Positions 47,557 through 56,621 of a DNA stretch of 64,000 nt are shown here, piece after piece. A program made the translations under genes and the position numbers. Within the stretch, counting starts at the first letter, position 1, and each line of letters begins with the position of its first letter. Below the pieces are notes generated by a model. It did not search any database, was not told where the DNA came from, and was given only the letters and a program-made list of their open reading frames with translations. Source of the stretch: Burkholderiales bacterium (GTDB taxonomy: Bacteria; Pseudomonadota; Gammaproteobacteria; Burkholderiales; Burkholderiaceae_D); the NCBI GenBank assembly GCA_016177875.1, contig JACOUL010000052.1, forward strand, positions 50,459 through 114,458, written 5' to 3'.

Positions 47557-49756
47557 AGAAGAGCAAATTGAGCTCATCGAATCGGACATGTCCGCGACGA
47601 ACGTGCAGCGAGCGAATCCCTGGAAGCTGCTGATTGTCGACGACGATCAGGAAGTGCACGACGCCACGCGCTTCGCTTTACAAAACGTGCGGGTACTGGA
47701 CCGCCCGCTTCAGCTGATCGATGCTTACTCGGCCGTGGAGGCAGGCTCGATTCTGGCAATTCAAACAGACATTGCCGTCATCCTGCTCGACGTAGTAATG
47801 GAAAGCCCGGATGCCGGTCTGCAGCTCGTGCAACGCATACGCCAAGAATTTCATTTGGATGACGTGCGCATCATCCTGCGCACGGGCCAACCCGGCAGCG
47901 CTCCCGAGCTCAAGGTGATCCGCGAATACGACATTAACGACTACAAAACCAAGGCCGAACTGACCCACACCCGACTGGTGACGGCTCTGATCGCCGCTAT
48001 TCGCTCGTACGAACAGCTGCGTTCGCTGCGCGACAATCGGCACGGGCTTGAATTGATCGTCGAAGCCGCCGCCCGCCTGCTGCAAGCGCAAGATGTAGCC
48101 GGTTTTGCCAAGTGCACGCTGCGTCAACTGGCGCTGCTTTTGCATCAAACCGAAGACGGCCTTATCTGTATGCGCGATGAGATCGCTCATGGCGTCGAGC
48201 AAGATACACTGCGCGTCGTCGCAGCAGCCGGTAAATTTTCCGCAACCCCAGGGCAACCGGCGGACCAATTGAATGCGCCTGACATCACGGCAGTTCTCCA
48301 TGAATGCGTCACGCGTATGACCCACATATTCATGCCGCTGCACACTGCGCTTTATTTGCGCTGCGGCGCGCATGAGGCGGTGGCCATCCTCCCCCACGAA
48401 AAGTCTTTAGCCGGAGTGGCACGGCAATTGCTGGAAACATTTGCCGCAAATCTGACCGCCTGTTATGGAAACGTAATAATGCTGGAACGTTTGAATTTTT
48501 TGGCCTACCACGATCCGCTGACTCAGCTTCCCAATCGTATTCGTTTTGTAAACGACCTCGATGCAGCGGGCGCCATGGCGCCGCAAGGGCAAGCCGCATG
48601 CCTGTTTGACGTCGACCGCTTCACCGACATCAATAACGCATTGGGCCATGAAATCGGCGACCAACTATTGATCGCGATAGCGCGTCGTTTGGTCAAAGCT
48701 CTGCCCGAATGCCGAGTCGCGCGGATCGGTGCCGACCGCTTCGGATTGATCGGACCGGAAACGGCGTTGAATCCGGAGCGGCTGCTGCAGGTACTTCAGG
48801 AGCCCTTTCCCGCCGACGAGCAGCAATTGCAAATCACCGTAACGACCGGCTTTTGCCGCATCAGCGAGCGGGTCTGCGGCGAAACGCTATTCAAACACAC
48901 CGATATTGCCTTCAACCAGACGCGGATGAATCCGCACTCACTACCACAATATTTTTCGCCGGATATGGCGGAACATACGCACTGGCGGCTCGAAGTGTTG
49001 CGCCATTTGCGTCGCGACTTCCGCGACGGATGGCTGTCGGTATGGTATCAACCGCAAGTGTCTCTTGCAGATGACAACATCGTTGGTTTGGAGGCTTTGG
49101 CACGTTGGCCCGCTACGCGAGGTTTTGCTCAACCGCCGACCGTCTTTATTCCATTGGCGGAAGAGTCGCACTTGATCATCGACATCGGTGCTTGGGTACT
49201 TGAACAGAGCTGCCTCACCTGGCGCAGGTTGCAAGCGACCGGCCATGCGCCATCTCGTATCGCCGTCAACGTCAGCATGCCGCAGGTCCGCATGCCTGAT
49301 TTTCCGGACAAGGTGCTGCATACGCTCGAACGCTATTCGATGCCGCCGGCGGCGCTCGAAATTGAAATTACCGAAAGCCTGCTGCTCAAAGAACCGCTGA
49401 CGGTGTCGCGCAACCTGCAGGCACTAAGACGCGAGGGCATCCAAATTACCATCGACGACTTCGGCACAGGATATTCTTCGCTCAATTATTTACGCGAACT
49501 GCCTGCGGACTGCATCAAGATCGATCGCTCCTTCGTTCGCGAAATCGATTACGGCCGTGGCGACCTATTTGCTGAAACCATCGTCACACTGGCGCACAAA
49601 CTAGGAGCCGAAGTCGTGGCGGAAGGCGTCGACACACCGGAGCAAGTGACCTGCTTACGCCAATTGGGCTGCGATATCGCCCAAGGTTATCTGTACGCCA
49701 AGCCTATGCCCGCAGAAGAGTTAGCTAACTGGATTGGTCAGCGCCGCGTGCACTAA
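47546..49756 (+). CDS. Receiver-DUF3369-degenerate GGDEF-EAL phosphodiesterase
   Basis: 736 residues. Receiver (about 25-150: LLIVDDDQEVHDA, Asp in VILLDVVME), DUF3369 (about 165-330), GGDEF-like domain whose site reads GADRF, so cyclase activity is unlikely, and an EAL domain (about 490-735) with GLEALARW, Asn in AVNVSMPQV, EIEITES, TIDDFGTGYSS, KIDRSFV, VAEGVD and AQGYLYAKP, a complete catalytic set. Predicted phosphorylation-controlled c-di-GMP degradation. GAGGAAAG precedes the ATG. Its stop overlaps the convergent HPP-CBS stop. Confidence 0.94.
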   Translation: MRLEEEQIELIESDMSATNVQRANPWKLLIVDDDQEVHDATRFALQNVRVLDRPLQLIDAYSAVEAGSILAIQTDIAVILLDVVMESPDAGLQLVQRIRQEFHLDDVRIILRTGQPGSAPELKVIREYDINDYKTKAELTHTRLVTALIAAIRSYEQLRSLRDNRHGLELIVEAAARLLQAQDVAGFAKCTLRQLALLLHQTEDGLICMRDEIAHGVEQDTLRVVAAAGKFSATPGQPADQLNAPDITAVLHECVTRMTHIFMPLHTALYLRCGAHEAVAILPHEKSLAGVARQLLETFAANLTACYGNVIMLERLNFLAYHDPLTQLPNRIRFVNDLDAAGAMAPQGQAACLFDVDRFTDINNALGHEIGDQLLIAIARRLVKALPECRVARIGADRFGLIGPETALNPERLLQVLQEPFPADEQQLQITVTTGFCRISERVCGETLFKHTDIAFNQTRMNPHSLPQYFSPDMAEHTHWRLEVLRHLRRDFRDGWLSVWYQPQVSLADDNIVGLEALARWPATRGFAQPPTVFIPLAEESHLIIDIGAWVLEQSCLTWRRLQATGHAPSRIAVNVSMPQVRMPDFPDKVLHTLERYSMPPAALEIEITESLLLKEPLTVSRNLQALRREGIQITIDDFGTGYSSLNYLRELPADCIKIDRSFVREIDYGRGDLFAETIVTLAHKLGAEVVAEGVDTPEQVTCLRQLGCDIAQGYLYAKPMPAEELANWIGQRRVH

Positions 49757-50949
49757 GCAGCCAACGCGACATCGCCCAAACGTCCGCGATACAAGGCCGC
49801 GATCAAATCGGATTGTGTCAGCATCCCGACCAAGCGCCGCTCGGCGTTGACGATCGGCACGTGATGCATGCCTTGGTCGGATAGCATCGGCACCAGCTCC
49901 ACGATGTGCATATCTTCAGAGGCGGTGCGTACCGGCTTGGTCATAATCTGCCCCACCACCTCCGGTTTATCCGAATGCGTGTATAGAGTACGTCGGATGA
50001 ATTGCCGCAGCTTGTCTTCAAAGCTTTCATACACATCCAGATTGGCATACTTCATGAAATCCACCAAGGTCACGATACCGATCACGCGCCGCACCCGGTC
50101 GACTACCGGCAAGGCTTTGATGCGATGCTGACGAAGCAGCGTCCACGCCTCTTCCAGCGTGGTGCCGTATTCGACTGCAAGCACGTCGCGCGACATGATA
50201 TGGCCGCAAGTAATTTCACCAAACCGCCGACGGTAGGCATGCATCTCCGTTTGTAAAAACAAGTCTTCCAAATCGTCACGGCTGATATCGAGCACTTGGT
50301 TGTAATGCTTGAGTACCTCATCGAGGTCTTCCGGCTTAAAGCCTAGGCGCTCAATAGCGGGAAGGTCTGCGGTGCCATGGGTATTGCCATGCTCCAGATG
50401 CGCATGCGGATAGCGGCGGCCGGTTGCATTGTTAAACGCAAGGGCTAGCAACAATAACAATCCGGAATTGAGCGCAACCGGAAAAAGAACATAGCCGTAA
50501 CTCAACGCATGTATCGCCGGCCCGCCGAGCACAGCGGTCAATGCCATTGCGCCGCCCGGCGGATGCAAACAACGCAATGCGAACATCGCGCCGATTGCGG
50601 CGCTTACCGCAAGTGCGGCAGCGAGCATAGGATCGTTAATCAGCCGCGCGCAAGTTACGCCGATTAAGGCGGAAATCAAATTGCCGCCGATAATGGACCA
50701 GGGCTGCGCCAACGGACTGGCAGGCAACGCGAATAAGAGTACGGCGGAAGCGCCGATCGGTGCAACCAACAGCGGAACATTCACCGATGGGCCAAGCATC
50801 GCTCGTGTCGCCAAACCGGTAATGAGAATACCGAGCAAGGCGCCGCAGATCGCGCGCCACCGCTCATGGCGATCGACCGATAAGGCTTTTGGCCGAAACG
50901 ACTTCAGCCAAAACAGAAAAGCTTCCAGGCGAGACCACTTTCTGCGCAT
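49753..50949 (-). CDS. HPP-family membrane protein with tandem CBS domains
   Basis: 398 residues. HPP domain (about 30-190) with four hydrophobic segments and the namesake LHPPGGAMALTAVLGG; then a linker and two CBS domains (about 245-385: MSRDVLAVEYGTTLEEAW, ALPVVDRVRRVIGIVTLVD, MTKPVRTASEDMHIVELVP, HHVPIVNAERRLVGMLTQSD). HPP proteins have been linked to nitrite transport in chloroplasts and cyanobacteria; CBS pairs sense adenylates. No nitrogen gene adjoins. Stop codons overlap by three bases with the receiver-EAL gene. Confidence 0.93.
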   Translation of the reverse strand: MRRKWSRLEAFLFWLKSFRPKALSVDRHERWRAICGALLGILITGLATRAMLGPSVNVPLLVAPIGASAVLLFALPASPLAQPWSIIGGNLISALIGVTCARLINDPMLAAALAVSAAIGAMFALRCLHPPGGAMALTAVLGGPAIHALSYGYVLFPVALNSGLLLLLALAFNNATGRRYPHAHLEHGNTHGTADLPAIERLGFKPEDLDEVLKHYNQVLDISRDDLEDLFLQTEMHAYRRRFGEITCGHIMSRDVLAVEYGTTLEEAWTLLRQHRIKALPVVDRVRRVIGIVTLVDFMKYANLDVYESFEDKLRQFIRRTLYTHSDKPEVVGQIMTKPVRTASEDMHIVELVPMLSDQGMHHVPIVNAERRLVGMLTQSDLIAALYRGRLGDVALAA

Positions 50950-51104
50950 GCTCGGTACTCAATATTTCAAATCGCAAAGTGTACACTGGGATGCTCCATA
51001 TTGGTGCATTGGCTAGGCGAAAAGGAGACGCCGACACACATTGATGTTAAGATCACACCCGCCTCATGATGTGAATTTTGATTCAGAAAAAACGTCTTTA
51101 GACC

Positions 51105-51449
51105 ATGTTCCGGTTTGCCAATCCATCCTCGCAACGACTCATTGCCATCGCACTGGCGTTGGCGCTGCTGTGTGCTCAATGGACGGGACTTTCCCATCGC
51201 ATCGCGCATGCGGATGGCAAGACAACATGGTCCTCGATGAACATTGCGACCGACAGCGATACCAGCAAAGATCTGAGCCACTCTTGTAGCCTGCTCGACG
51301 CAGCCACTCTCGGTAACGGTATCCACACTGCGCCTTTCACGCTTGCTTTGCCGATAAACGTCCGCGTGCTTGCCCTGTGGACCGCGTTCGCTTCGTGGTC
51401 CGCACCCTTTACTTGCCACTTTTCTTCACGCGCGCCGCCGCGCATCTGA
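51105..51449 (+). CDS. Small exported protein, DUF2946-like, upstream of TonB receptor
   Basis: 114 residues. N-terminal signal anchor (LIAIALALALLCAQWTGLSH), His/Ser-rich middle with a single SHSCSLLDA motif, a second hydrophobic patch and the C-terminal SRAPPR typical of the DUF2946-like group found beside metal-uptake TonB receptors. Function unknown; location 79 bases before the receptor gene suggests one transcript and a role in metal homeostasis (inference). Confidence 0.7.
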   Translation: MFRFANPSSQRLIAIALALALLCAQWTGLSHRIAHADGKTTWSSMNIATDSDTSKDLSHSCSLLDAATLGNGIHTAPFTLALPINVRVLALWTAFASWSAPFTCHFSSRAPPRI

Positions 51450-51528
51450 CCTTTCCCGCAAAAAAACATTGGAACCCGCAGCCTAGACTGGGCGCAGGTT
51501 CGTCGATCATCGTTTTAAAGGAATCGTC

Positions 51529-53535
51529 ATGCATTTTCAACGCACACCGTTGGCGAGTGCGCTCGTAACCGCCCTTGTCGCCATGTCTACGGCAGCATAT
51601 GGCCAGGAACAAGCATTACCTCAGGTAATCGTCACTGCATCGCCTTTTGCAACCGGCGAAGAGCTGCAGACATTTATGCCAGCCAAGGTTCTCACGCGCG
51701 ACGAACTGCGCGATAAGCGGGGCGTATCGCTCGGCGACACGCTCTCTCGTGAACTAGGCGTATCGCAGTCCGCTTTCGGCGCCGGCGCATCGCGCCCTGT
51801 GATCCGAGGACTGGAAGGTCCGCGTATCAAAGTTTTGCAAAACGGGATGAACGTTGCCGACGTCTCAACCGCCTCCAACGACCATGCGGTCGGCAGCGAT
51901 AATGAAACCGCGCGCCAGATTGAAATCTTACGCGGGCCGGCAGCGCTGTTGTATGGCTCGGGCGCCATCGGCGGATTGATCAACGTGGTCAACGACCGCA
52001 TTCCGGATCTGCTCTTGCCCAAGCCGACCGGCACTGCGGAGCTGCGCCTGTCTTCTGTCGATAGCGGCAAGACTGTATCGCTTGCGGCAGATGGCGCGGC
52101 CGGCAAGATCGGCTTGCATGCCGACGCCAGCTGGCACGACACGAGTGACTATAAAATCCCGGGATTGGCTAATCCGAACGACCCAAGCGCCTCCAATGGC
52201 CGTCTGACCAATTCTTTCACGCGTCGCGGTGAGGCCGGCTTCGGCGCATCGTATATCGAAAGCTGGGGCCATATCGGCGCCTCGGTCGGTACGCTTAAGG
52301 ATCATTACGGCATACCGACCGCCGAGCGCTCCTTCATCGACCTGTCGAGAACACGCTACGACATCAATGCATTGGTCAATTCACCGATTACCGGAATTTC
52401 TTCGTTTAAATTCAAGCTAGGCGCAACCGATTATCAGCATACGGAAAAACAACCGGACGGCACGCCCAATACTGTCTTTGCCAACAAGGCAACCGAAACC
52501 CGTTGGGAATTGACGCATTTGCCCATCGCTGGCTGGCGCGGCACCTTTGGCATACAAACGGAAAACAATCGGCAATCGGCACTGTCGGCGGCAACCGGCA
52601 CACCGGATACGGTGCCCATCACGCGATCGACCTCGCTTGCTGCGTTTATCTTCGAGGAAAAGGAATTCGGCTCACTGCGTGCAAGCGGCGGCGTGCGGCT
52701 GGAATCCGTCAAACGTTCGCCGGATGCATCTTCCGGCTTTGCCGACCGCAATTTCAATTTAGCGTCTTGGTCGGTCGGCGGACTATGGACATTCAAGCCG
52801 GGTTACGCCTTAGGAGCGATCTTTTCTTACGCCGAGCGTGCCCCGACCGCGGAAGAACTCTATTCCAACGGGCCGCACGAATCGAGCGCGACCTTCGACA
52901 TCGGCACTCCCGGAACAGCAAAGGAAAAATCGCGCAATATCGACATCAGCTTGCAAAAGACCGAGGATAAGATCCGCTGGAAAGCCAATGTATTCCACAA
53001 TCGCTTTTCCAACTTCATATATGGCCGCGTCACGGGAATGAAGGTGGACGGGACAGGCGCTGCCGATCCGGGCGGCGAGTTTACACAGCGTTTTTGGTCA
53101 CAAGGCAGTGCGACAGTCTACGGCGCGGAAGCGGAAATCAGCTACAACTTGCGCGGCGAAGGATGGTCGCTGCGCGGTTTTGCCGATACCTCGCGCGGCA
53201 AGCTCGATGGACAAAATTACTTGCCCTTGCAGCCGGCAACACGTTTTGGCATGGAGGTCGGCTACCGCGAAGGCGCGTGGCGTGGCGGCGCGTCCTTATT
53301 GCATGCTTTACGCCAAGACCGCCTGGCCACTTTCGAAACAAGTGCAACGCCGGCCTATACGCAGCTCGATGCCAACCTATCGTGGACGCATCGTGTCGGC
53401 GGCAGAGAGCTCACCTGGTTTGCGCTGGCGAAAAACTTGCTGAACCAAGATATCCGCGTATCGACCTCGCTATTGAAAGATGTCGCACCGCTGCCTGGGC
53501 GCAATTTGATTATCGGCGCACGCTTGAAGTTCTAG
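51529..53535 (+). CDS. TonB-dependent outer-membrane receptor (ZnuD-like)
   Basis: 668 residues. Signal peptide (ALVTALVAMSTAAYG), TonB box region PQVIVTASP, plug domain (about 45-160) with RPVIRGLEGPRIKVLQNG and EILRGPAALLYGSGAIGG, then a 22-strand barrel ending in the typical terminal Phe (IIGARLKF). ERAPTAEELYSNGPHESSATF matches zinc/haem ZnuD-type receptors, but the His-rich loop of ZnuD is not obvious, so the substrate is uncertain. AAAGGAATC precedes the ATG. Confidence 0.92.
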   Translation: MHFQRTPLASALVTALVAMSTAAYGQEQALPQVIVTASPFATGEELQTFMPAKVLTRDELRDKRGVSLGDTLSRELGVSQSAFGAGASRPVIRGLEGPRIKVLQNGMNVADVSTASNDHAVGSDNETARQIEILRGPAALLYGSGAIGGLINVVNDRIPDLLLPKPTGTAELRLSSVDSGKTVSLAADGAAGKIGLHADASWHDTSDYKIPGLANPNDPSASNGRLTNSFTRRGEAGFGASYIESWGHIGASVGTLKDHYGIPTAERSFIDLSRTRYDINALVNSPITGISSFKFKLGATDYQHTEKQPDGTPNTVFANKATETRWELTHLPIAGWRGTFGIQTENNRQSALSAATGTPDTVPITRSTSLAAFIFEEKEFGSLRASGGVRLESVKRSPDASSGFADRNFNLASWSVGGLWTFKPGYALGAIFSYAERAPTAEELYSNGPHESSATFDIGTPGTAKEKSRNIDISLQKTEDKIRWKANVFHNRFSNFIYGRVTGMKVDGTGAADPGGEFTQRFWSQGSATVYGAEAEISYNLRGEGWSLRGFADTSRGKLDGQNYLPLQPATRFGMEVGYREGAWRGGASLLHALRQDRLATFETSATPAYTQLDANLSWTHRVGGRELTWFALAKNLLNQDIRVSTSLLKDVAPLPGRNLIIGARLKF

Positions 53536-53569
53536 CGGTCCGCCACGCCTCAATTTACGGGTAGAACCA

Positions 53570-53734
53570 TTAGAGCTTCTAACACAATGAAACAAACCTG
53601 CCTGGCTGCCACATACGGCGTCTGCGTTGTTGCACTCCTCGCCAAGGGGAACCACCCTTGGCTCGTCGTGCGCCTAGCATCCATCCGCATGTGGCAGCCA
53701 GGCAAGCTCGCCTCATTGTGTTAGAAGCTCTTAG
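53570..53734. repeat. Hairpin element 2 (MITE-like, ~157 bp)
   Basis: Perfect 19-bp inverted ends AGAGCTTCTAACACAATGA (53572-53590) and its complement (53713-53731), a second perfect inner stem TGCCTGGCTGCCACAT, and apical stem GCCAAGGG / CCCTTGGC. GCGTTGTTGCA (53624-53634) and TGCGCCTAGC (53669-53678) again flank exactly 34 bases. TTAG stands at both ends. It sits directly after mgtC-type gene's stop, whose TAA lies in the right-hand TTAG. No open frame. Confidence 0.8.
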
Positions 53735-54477
53735 TTTCTGGCGTGTGAGAGGTGAAAGCTCTCGACGCCATCGAACTGCGCAAGCTCATGCGCCAAGTCG
53801 CTCAGCTTGGATTGATTGCGCTTGTTGGCCACGGCCACAAAATGCCATTCAGGCTGGCCCTGGATGAAGTCGATGGAAATCGTACCGCCGGCAACTTCAT
53901 AGCCGCGCTCCAAGGCCATGCGCCGTAGCGCGTCTTCGCGTGGAATAAAATCCTTTTTAAAGCGGAGCGACACGGAAATGGCTTGGCGCGACGGCAGCGC
54001 GGTTTGCAGCTTGGAGATATAAATCATGCAGGCCGCCGACATAAGCGCCAACAATATCGCGGCAGCATAAAATCCGACGCCTACCATGATACCGATTGCC
54101 GATGACGCCCAGATCGATGCCGCGGTCGTTAAGCCGCTGATGCTCAAGCCTTCCTTCATGATCACGCCGGCACCGAGAAAACCGATGCCGGTGACGATAC
54201 CTTGAATGATGCGCGTAGGGTCGATCGACGACATCAAGGCGCCTTGGCCGCCGAACCACGAACTTGGATAACCGGCGATGACGGTCAATGCGGCGGAAGC
54301 CATGCAAACCAAGCCGTAGGTACGCATGCCGGCGGCGCGGCCGTGATAAGAGCGCTCATAGCCCACCACCAAGCCGAGCAGGAGCGCCCCGACAATATTC
54401 ATGAACACAACAAGGTTGGTGGCGAGCTCGTTTGCCGTCCAATAGGCGGCGAGCGTTTCCGTCGTAAGTTGCCCCAT
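53731..54477 (-). CDS. MgtC/SapB-family membrane protein
   Basis: 248 residues from ATG 54477 (AGGGGA five bases upstream); a GTG ten codons earlier is possible. Four to five hydrophobic segments and the MgtC signature GLVVGYERSYHGRAAGMRTYGLVCMAS, split around residue 45, then GIVTGIGFLGAGVIMKEG. A C-terminal cytoplasmic ACT-like domain (about 165-248) ends in FHLSHARN. Family roles: F-type ATPase modulation, magnesium limitation survival. The stop codon coincides with the border of hairpin element 2. Confidence 0.94.
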   Translation of the reverse strand: MGQLTTETLAAYWTANELATNLVVFMNIVGALLLGLVVGYERSYHGRAAGMRTYGLVCMASAALTVIAGYPSSWFGGQGALMSSIDPTRIIQGIVTGIGFLGAGVIMKEGLSISGLTTAASIWASSAIGIMVGVGFYAAAILLALMSAACMIYISKLQTALPSRQAISVSLRFKKDFIPREDALRRMALERGYEVAGGTISIDFIQGQPEWHFVAVANKRNQSKLSDLAHELAQFDGVESFHLSHARN

Positions 54478-54519
54478 GTTGTCCCCTGTCGAATTATCGG
54501 TTTTCACCAGTATAAGGGG

Positions 54520-55281
54520 TTAAGTACCCGCGCACAAAAAAACTGTGGGGGTACTCAGGAGTTCCAACACCCTTGCACGCATGCGCGTTGCATGCGTGCC
54601 ATCCCAGAATATCTGCTCGCATCCCTGACAGGTAAAGAATCTCTCGGCGCACGCCCCGCTCCTGCCCGGTAGCCGATGCCGAATCTCGGCTTTATCTACC
54701 GCGACCAATAGCCCATTGCAGCCGAGGCAGCGCGTCAACGGCCTTGCCTCGCCGGCCAAGCGGTAACGGCGAAGCACTTCGTGTAATTGCTCGGCAGGCC
54801 GCTTCGCATAGAGATAACAACCGCGCTCGATCGACTTGCGGATGAGCAGATCGCGGTCTCGGGTTAGGACGATTCGTTGGTCGGTTAACGCAATGTCGGC
54901 GATTTCATTGTCGGCAAAATCGTTGCGATACAAGACGTCAAACCCCAACATCCGCAAATCACGTGCGAGTTTGCCCAAATGCGAATCGGCGATAAAACGA
55001 TTTTCGCCTTTCTCGCGCAATGACGCCAAGCCATTCAATTCAAGCGTGGAAAAGCAAGGAAAAACGCTGATCACATCGCCGTGCGCTATTCGATAAGAGA
55101 AATCCACCGGTGCTGCGTTCACCAAAATCAATTCGACCTCGGTATGCGGCACGCCCAGCGCTTCGATCATATGTTTAACGCTGGCATCGCGCGCGCAGGC
55201 GGCGCTAAAACGCAACTGGCGCCATTGCGGCGCCAGGAAAATATTCAACTCTGCATAAAAACGAAAAGAAGCAACTGTCAC
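54520..55281 (-). CDS. Mut7-C RNase-domain protein with N-terminal ubiquitin-like domain
   Basis: 253 residues starting with GTG 55281. Residues about 5-85 form a beta-grasp Mut7-C ubiquitin domain (FRFYAELNIFLAPQWR, VELILVNAAPVDFSYRIAHGD, ISVFP); about 90-250 the Mut7-C PIN-like domain with RFIADSHLGKLARDLRMLG, DREI-type LTRDRDLLIRK and two zinc CxxC pairs (TRCLGCNG, FTCQGCEQ). Predicted metal-dependent RNase or RNA-binding protein. 42 bases downstream of it on the same strand lies the mgtC-type gene. Confidence 0.9.
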   Translation of the reverse strand: MTVASFRFYAELNIFLAPQWRQLRFSAACARDASVKHMIEALGVPHTEVELILVNAAPVDFSYRIAHGDVISVFPCFSTLELNGLASLREKGENRFIADSHLGKLARDLRMLGFDVLYRNDFADNEIADIALTDQRIVLTRDRDLLIRKSIERGCYLYAKRPAEQLHEVLRRYRLAGEARPLTRCLGCNGLLVAVDKAEIRHRLPGRSGACAERFFTCQGCEQIFWDGTHATRMRARVLELLSTPTVFLCAGT

Positions 55282-55298
55282 GAAAACCCAAGAAAGCC

Positions 55299-55865
55299 TT
55301 ATTTTGCGCGCGCGGCCGGTCTCACCTGTTCAGCCGCTCGGGCAAATTGATTGGCAGCTGCAATCAAATTGGTCTCCAATGCATCCATGACTTGGCGTGT
55401 GACGACGGTAATCTGCTCGTAACCCGCATTGGCATGGTCATACAGAGTACGCACAAATGTAATGACTCGGTTGAATCCGGGCGGCGCATTTTTCGATACT
55501 TCCGCGACGAGCTGCGTGACTTCCCGATTCGTCGCCGCAATGCGCGATGCAGCCAAATCCGCCAACCCGGTCTGCGTGCCGGCTGAAATACCGACCATAT
55601 GGCAGCCATAGGCAAATGCCTTATGCAATATCGGTTGTGCTTGGCTGATGACGGTTGAAATGAATGATTGCGGATTATCGGCTGCGAGCAATTCGCGCGC
55701 CATGTTCTCCATGTCTTGCAGCGAGGCTGCAACAACGCTTTTATTCAATTCGGCAAAGCGCTGCACGCCTTCCAATAGTTTCTCCGCAATTGCCGCATTC
55801 AACGCCAACTGTGCTTCGAGACTGGCCTGACTTGCTTCGGAAAAATGATCACGCACGGAATACAT
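55299..55865 (-). CDS. Phasin-family protein
   Basis: 188 residues, almost wholly helical and low in aromatic residues, with the phasin_2 pattern: LEAQLALNAAIAEKLLEGVQRFAELN, LAADNPQSFIS, PPGFNRVITFVRTLYDHANAGYEQ and a terminal AARAK. Coats polyhydroxyalkanoate granules. AAGGAG precedes ATG 55865. It points to PHA storage in this organism and fits the hydroxy-acid enzymes at 20-24 kb, though they are not linked. Confidence 0.92.
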   Translation of the reverse strand: MYSVRDHFSEASQASLEAQLALNAAIAEKLLEGVQRFAELNKSVVAASLQDMENMARELLAADNPQSFISTVISQAQPILHKAFAYGCHMVGISAGTQTGLADLAASRIAATNREVTQLVAEVSKNAPPGFNRVITFVRTLYDHANAGYEQITVVTRQVMDALETNLIAAANQFARAAEQVRPAARAK

Positions 55866-56087
55866 GGAATTCTCCTTTGCATATACAAAACTTCTATCTG
55901 GGAAGATGGGACACGAGAAGCAACGTAAGAACCATGCCTGAAACGGATCATGGCATTTTGAGATAGGACAGCGACCGGCTATGAATGTTCAGCCGTTAGC
56001 AGTACATGAGCGGGGAATACAACAATGCGAAACAACTTCGCGGCGAAAAGAAAATCGAGACGCGCCGTGGCGATGCATTCAAATTCG

Positions 56088-56549
56088 CTAAACAGGCTGT
56101 TTGATGACGAAATCGGTAAAAATTATCCCTTGAATTTTCGTCGTACCTAATGCGGAATTGGATGCATCTTTCAACGTCGACTGCAGCGCACCGACCTCGG
56201 CAGGCGTCAGCATTTTTTTCGGATCGCTTTCAGCCAAGGTTTTCTGCAGAATGCCGACGATCGCGCGTTTGTTGGTCGTTGCCCAGTCGCTGTCGCTTTT
56301 GCTGGTTTCAATTGACATGCGCGTCGCGATCGCCCATCCGTCGACCACGATCACCACCGGTCCGCTATCGACGTACGCTGAGCGAAACATGCGCTGTGGC
56401 GAGTCTTTTAGGTAATACCAAGCAGTGCCAAAACCCGTCACAAGAAAAATTAACGTCGCAATAGTCAAATAAATGACAAAGCGATCCTTCGATTTTTTAG
56501 AAGGAGGTGGCGGTACTAAAGGTACCGGAATTGGTTTCGCCTGAGCCAT
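56088..56549 (-). CDS. Hypothetical single-span membrane protein (FliL-like layout)
   Basis: 153 residues: Pro-rich cytoplasmic N-terminus (PIPVPLVPPPPSKK), one transmembrane helix (FVIYLTIATLIFLVTGFGTAW), periplasmic domain ending IQGIIFTDFVIKQPV, a strand reminiscent of the FliL C-terminus. Flagellar genes are absent nearby, so FliL itself is doubtful. A TATAAT ends six bases before the ATG and no ribosome site is visible, suggesting a leaderless mRNA. Confidence 0.7.
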   Translation of the reverse strand: MAQAKPIPVPLVPPPPSKKSKDRFVIYLTIATLIFLVTGFGTAWYYLKDSPQRMFRSAYVDSGPVVIVVDGWAIATRMSIETSKSDSDWATTNKRAIVGILQKTLAESDPKKMLTPAEVGALQSTLKDASNSALGTTKIQGIIFTDFVIKQPV

Positions 56550-56555
56550 GTGCGA

Positions 56556-56561
56556 ATTATA
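56556..56561 (-). promoter_or_regulatory. -10 element TATAAT six bases before a start codon
   Basis: On the minus strand TATAAT is followed by TCGCAC and then ATG 56549; the expected +1 falls on the A of the start codon. Upstream TTCAAA at 16 bases is a weak -35. Confidence 0.5.
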
Positions 56562-56621
56562 TCCCGCCGGAAACTTTTTTGAATGATGTTACGACAAGAT
56601 TTTGAGGAAAATCAAAACCTT

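Noticed and set aside
50950..51104. Zur operator upstream of the ZnuD-like receptor operon
   Set aside because: Looked for a TGTTATA-type dyad; only a partial GATGTTAAGATCAC was seen, too weak to call.
51041..51289. Alternative 82-residue frame before the TonB receptor
   Set aside because: It overlaps the better frame 51105-51449, which has a signal peptide and a family-like C-terminus.
53570..53734. Intrinsic terminator of the TonB receptor
   Set aside because: It is a long hairpin downstream of the receptor stop, but no T tract follows on either strand, and it belongs to the repeat family.
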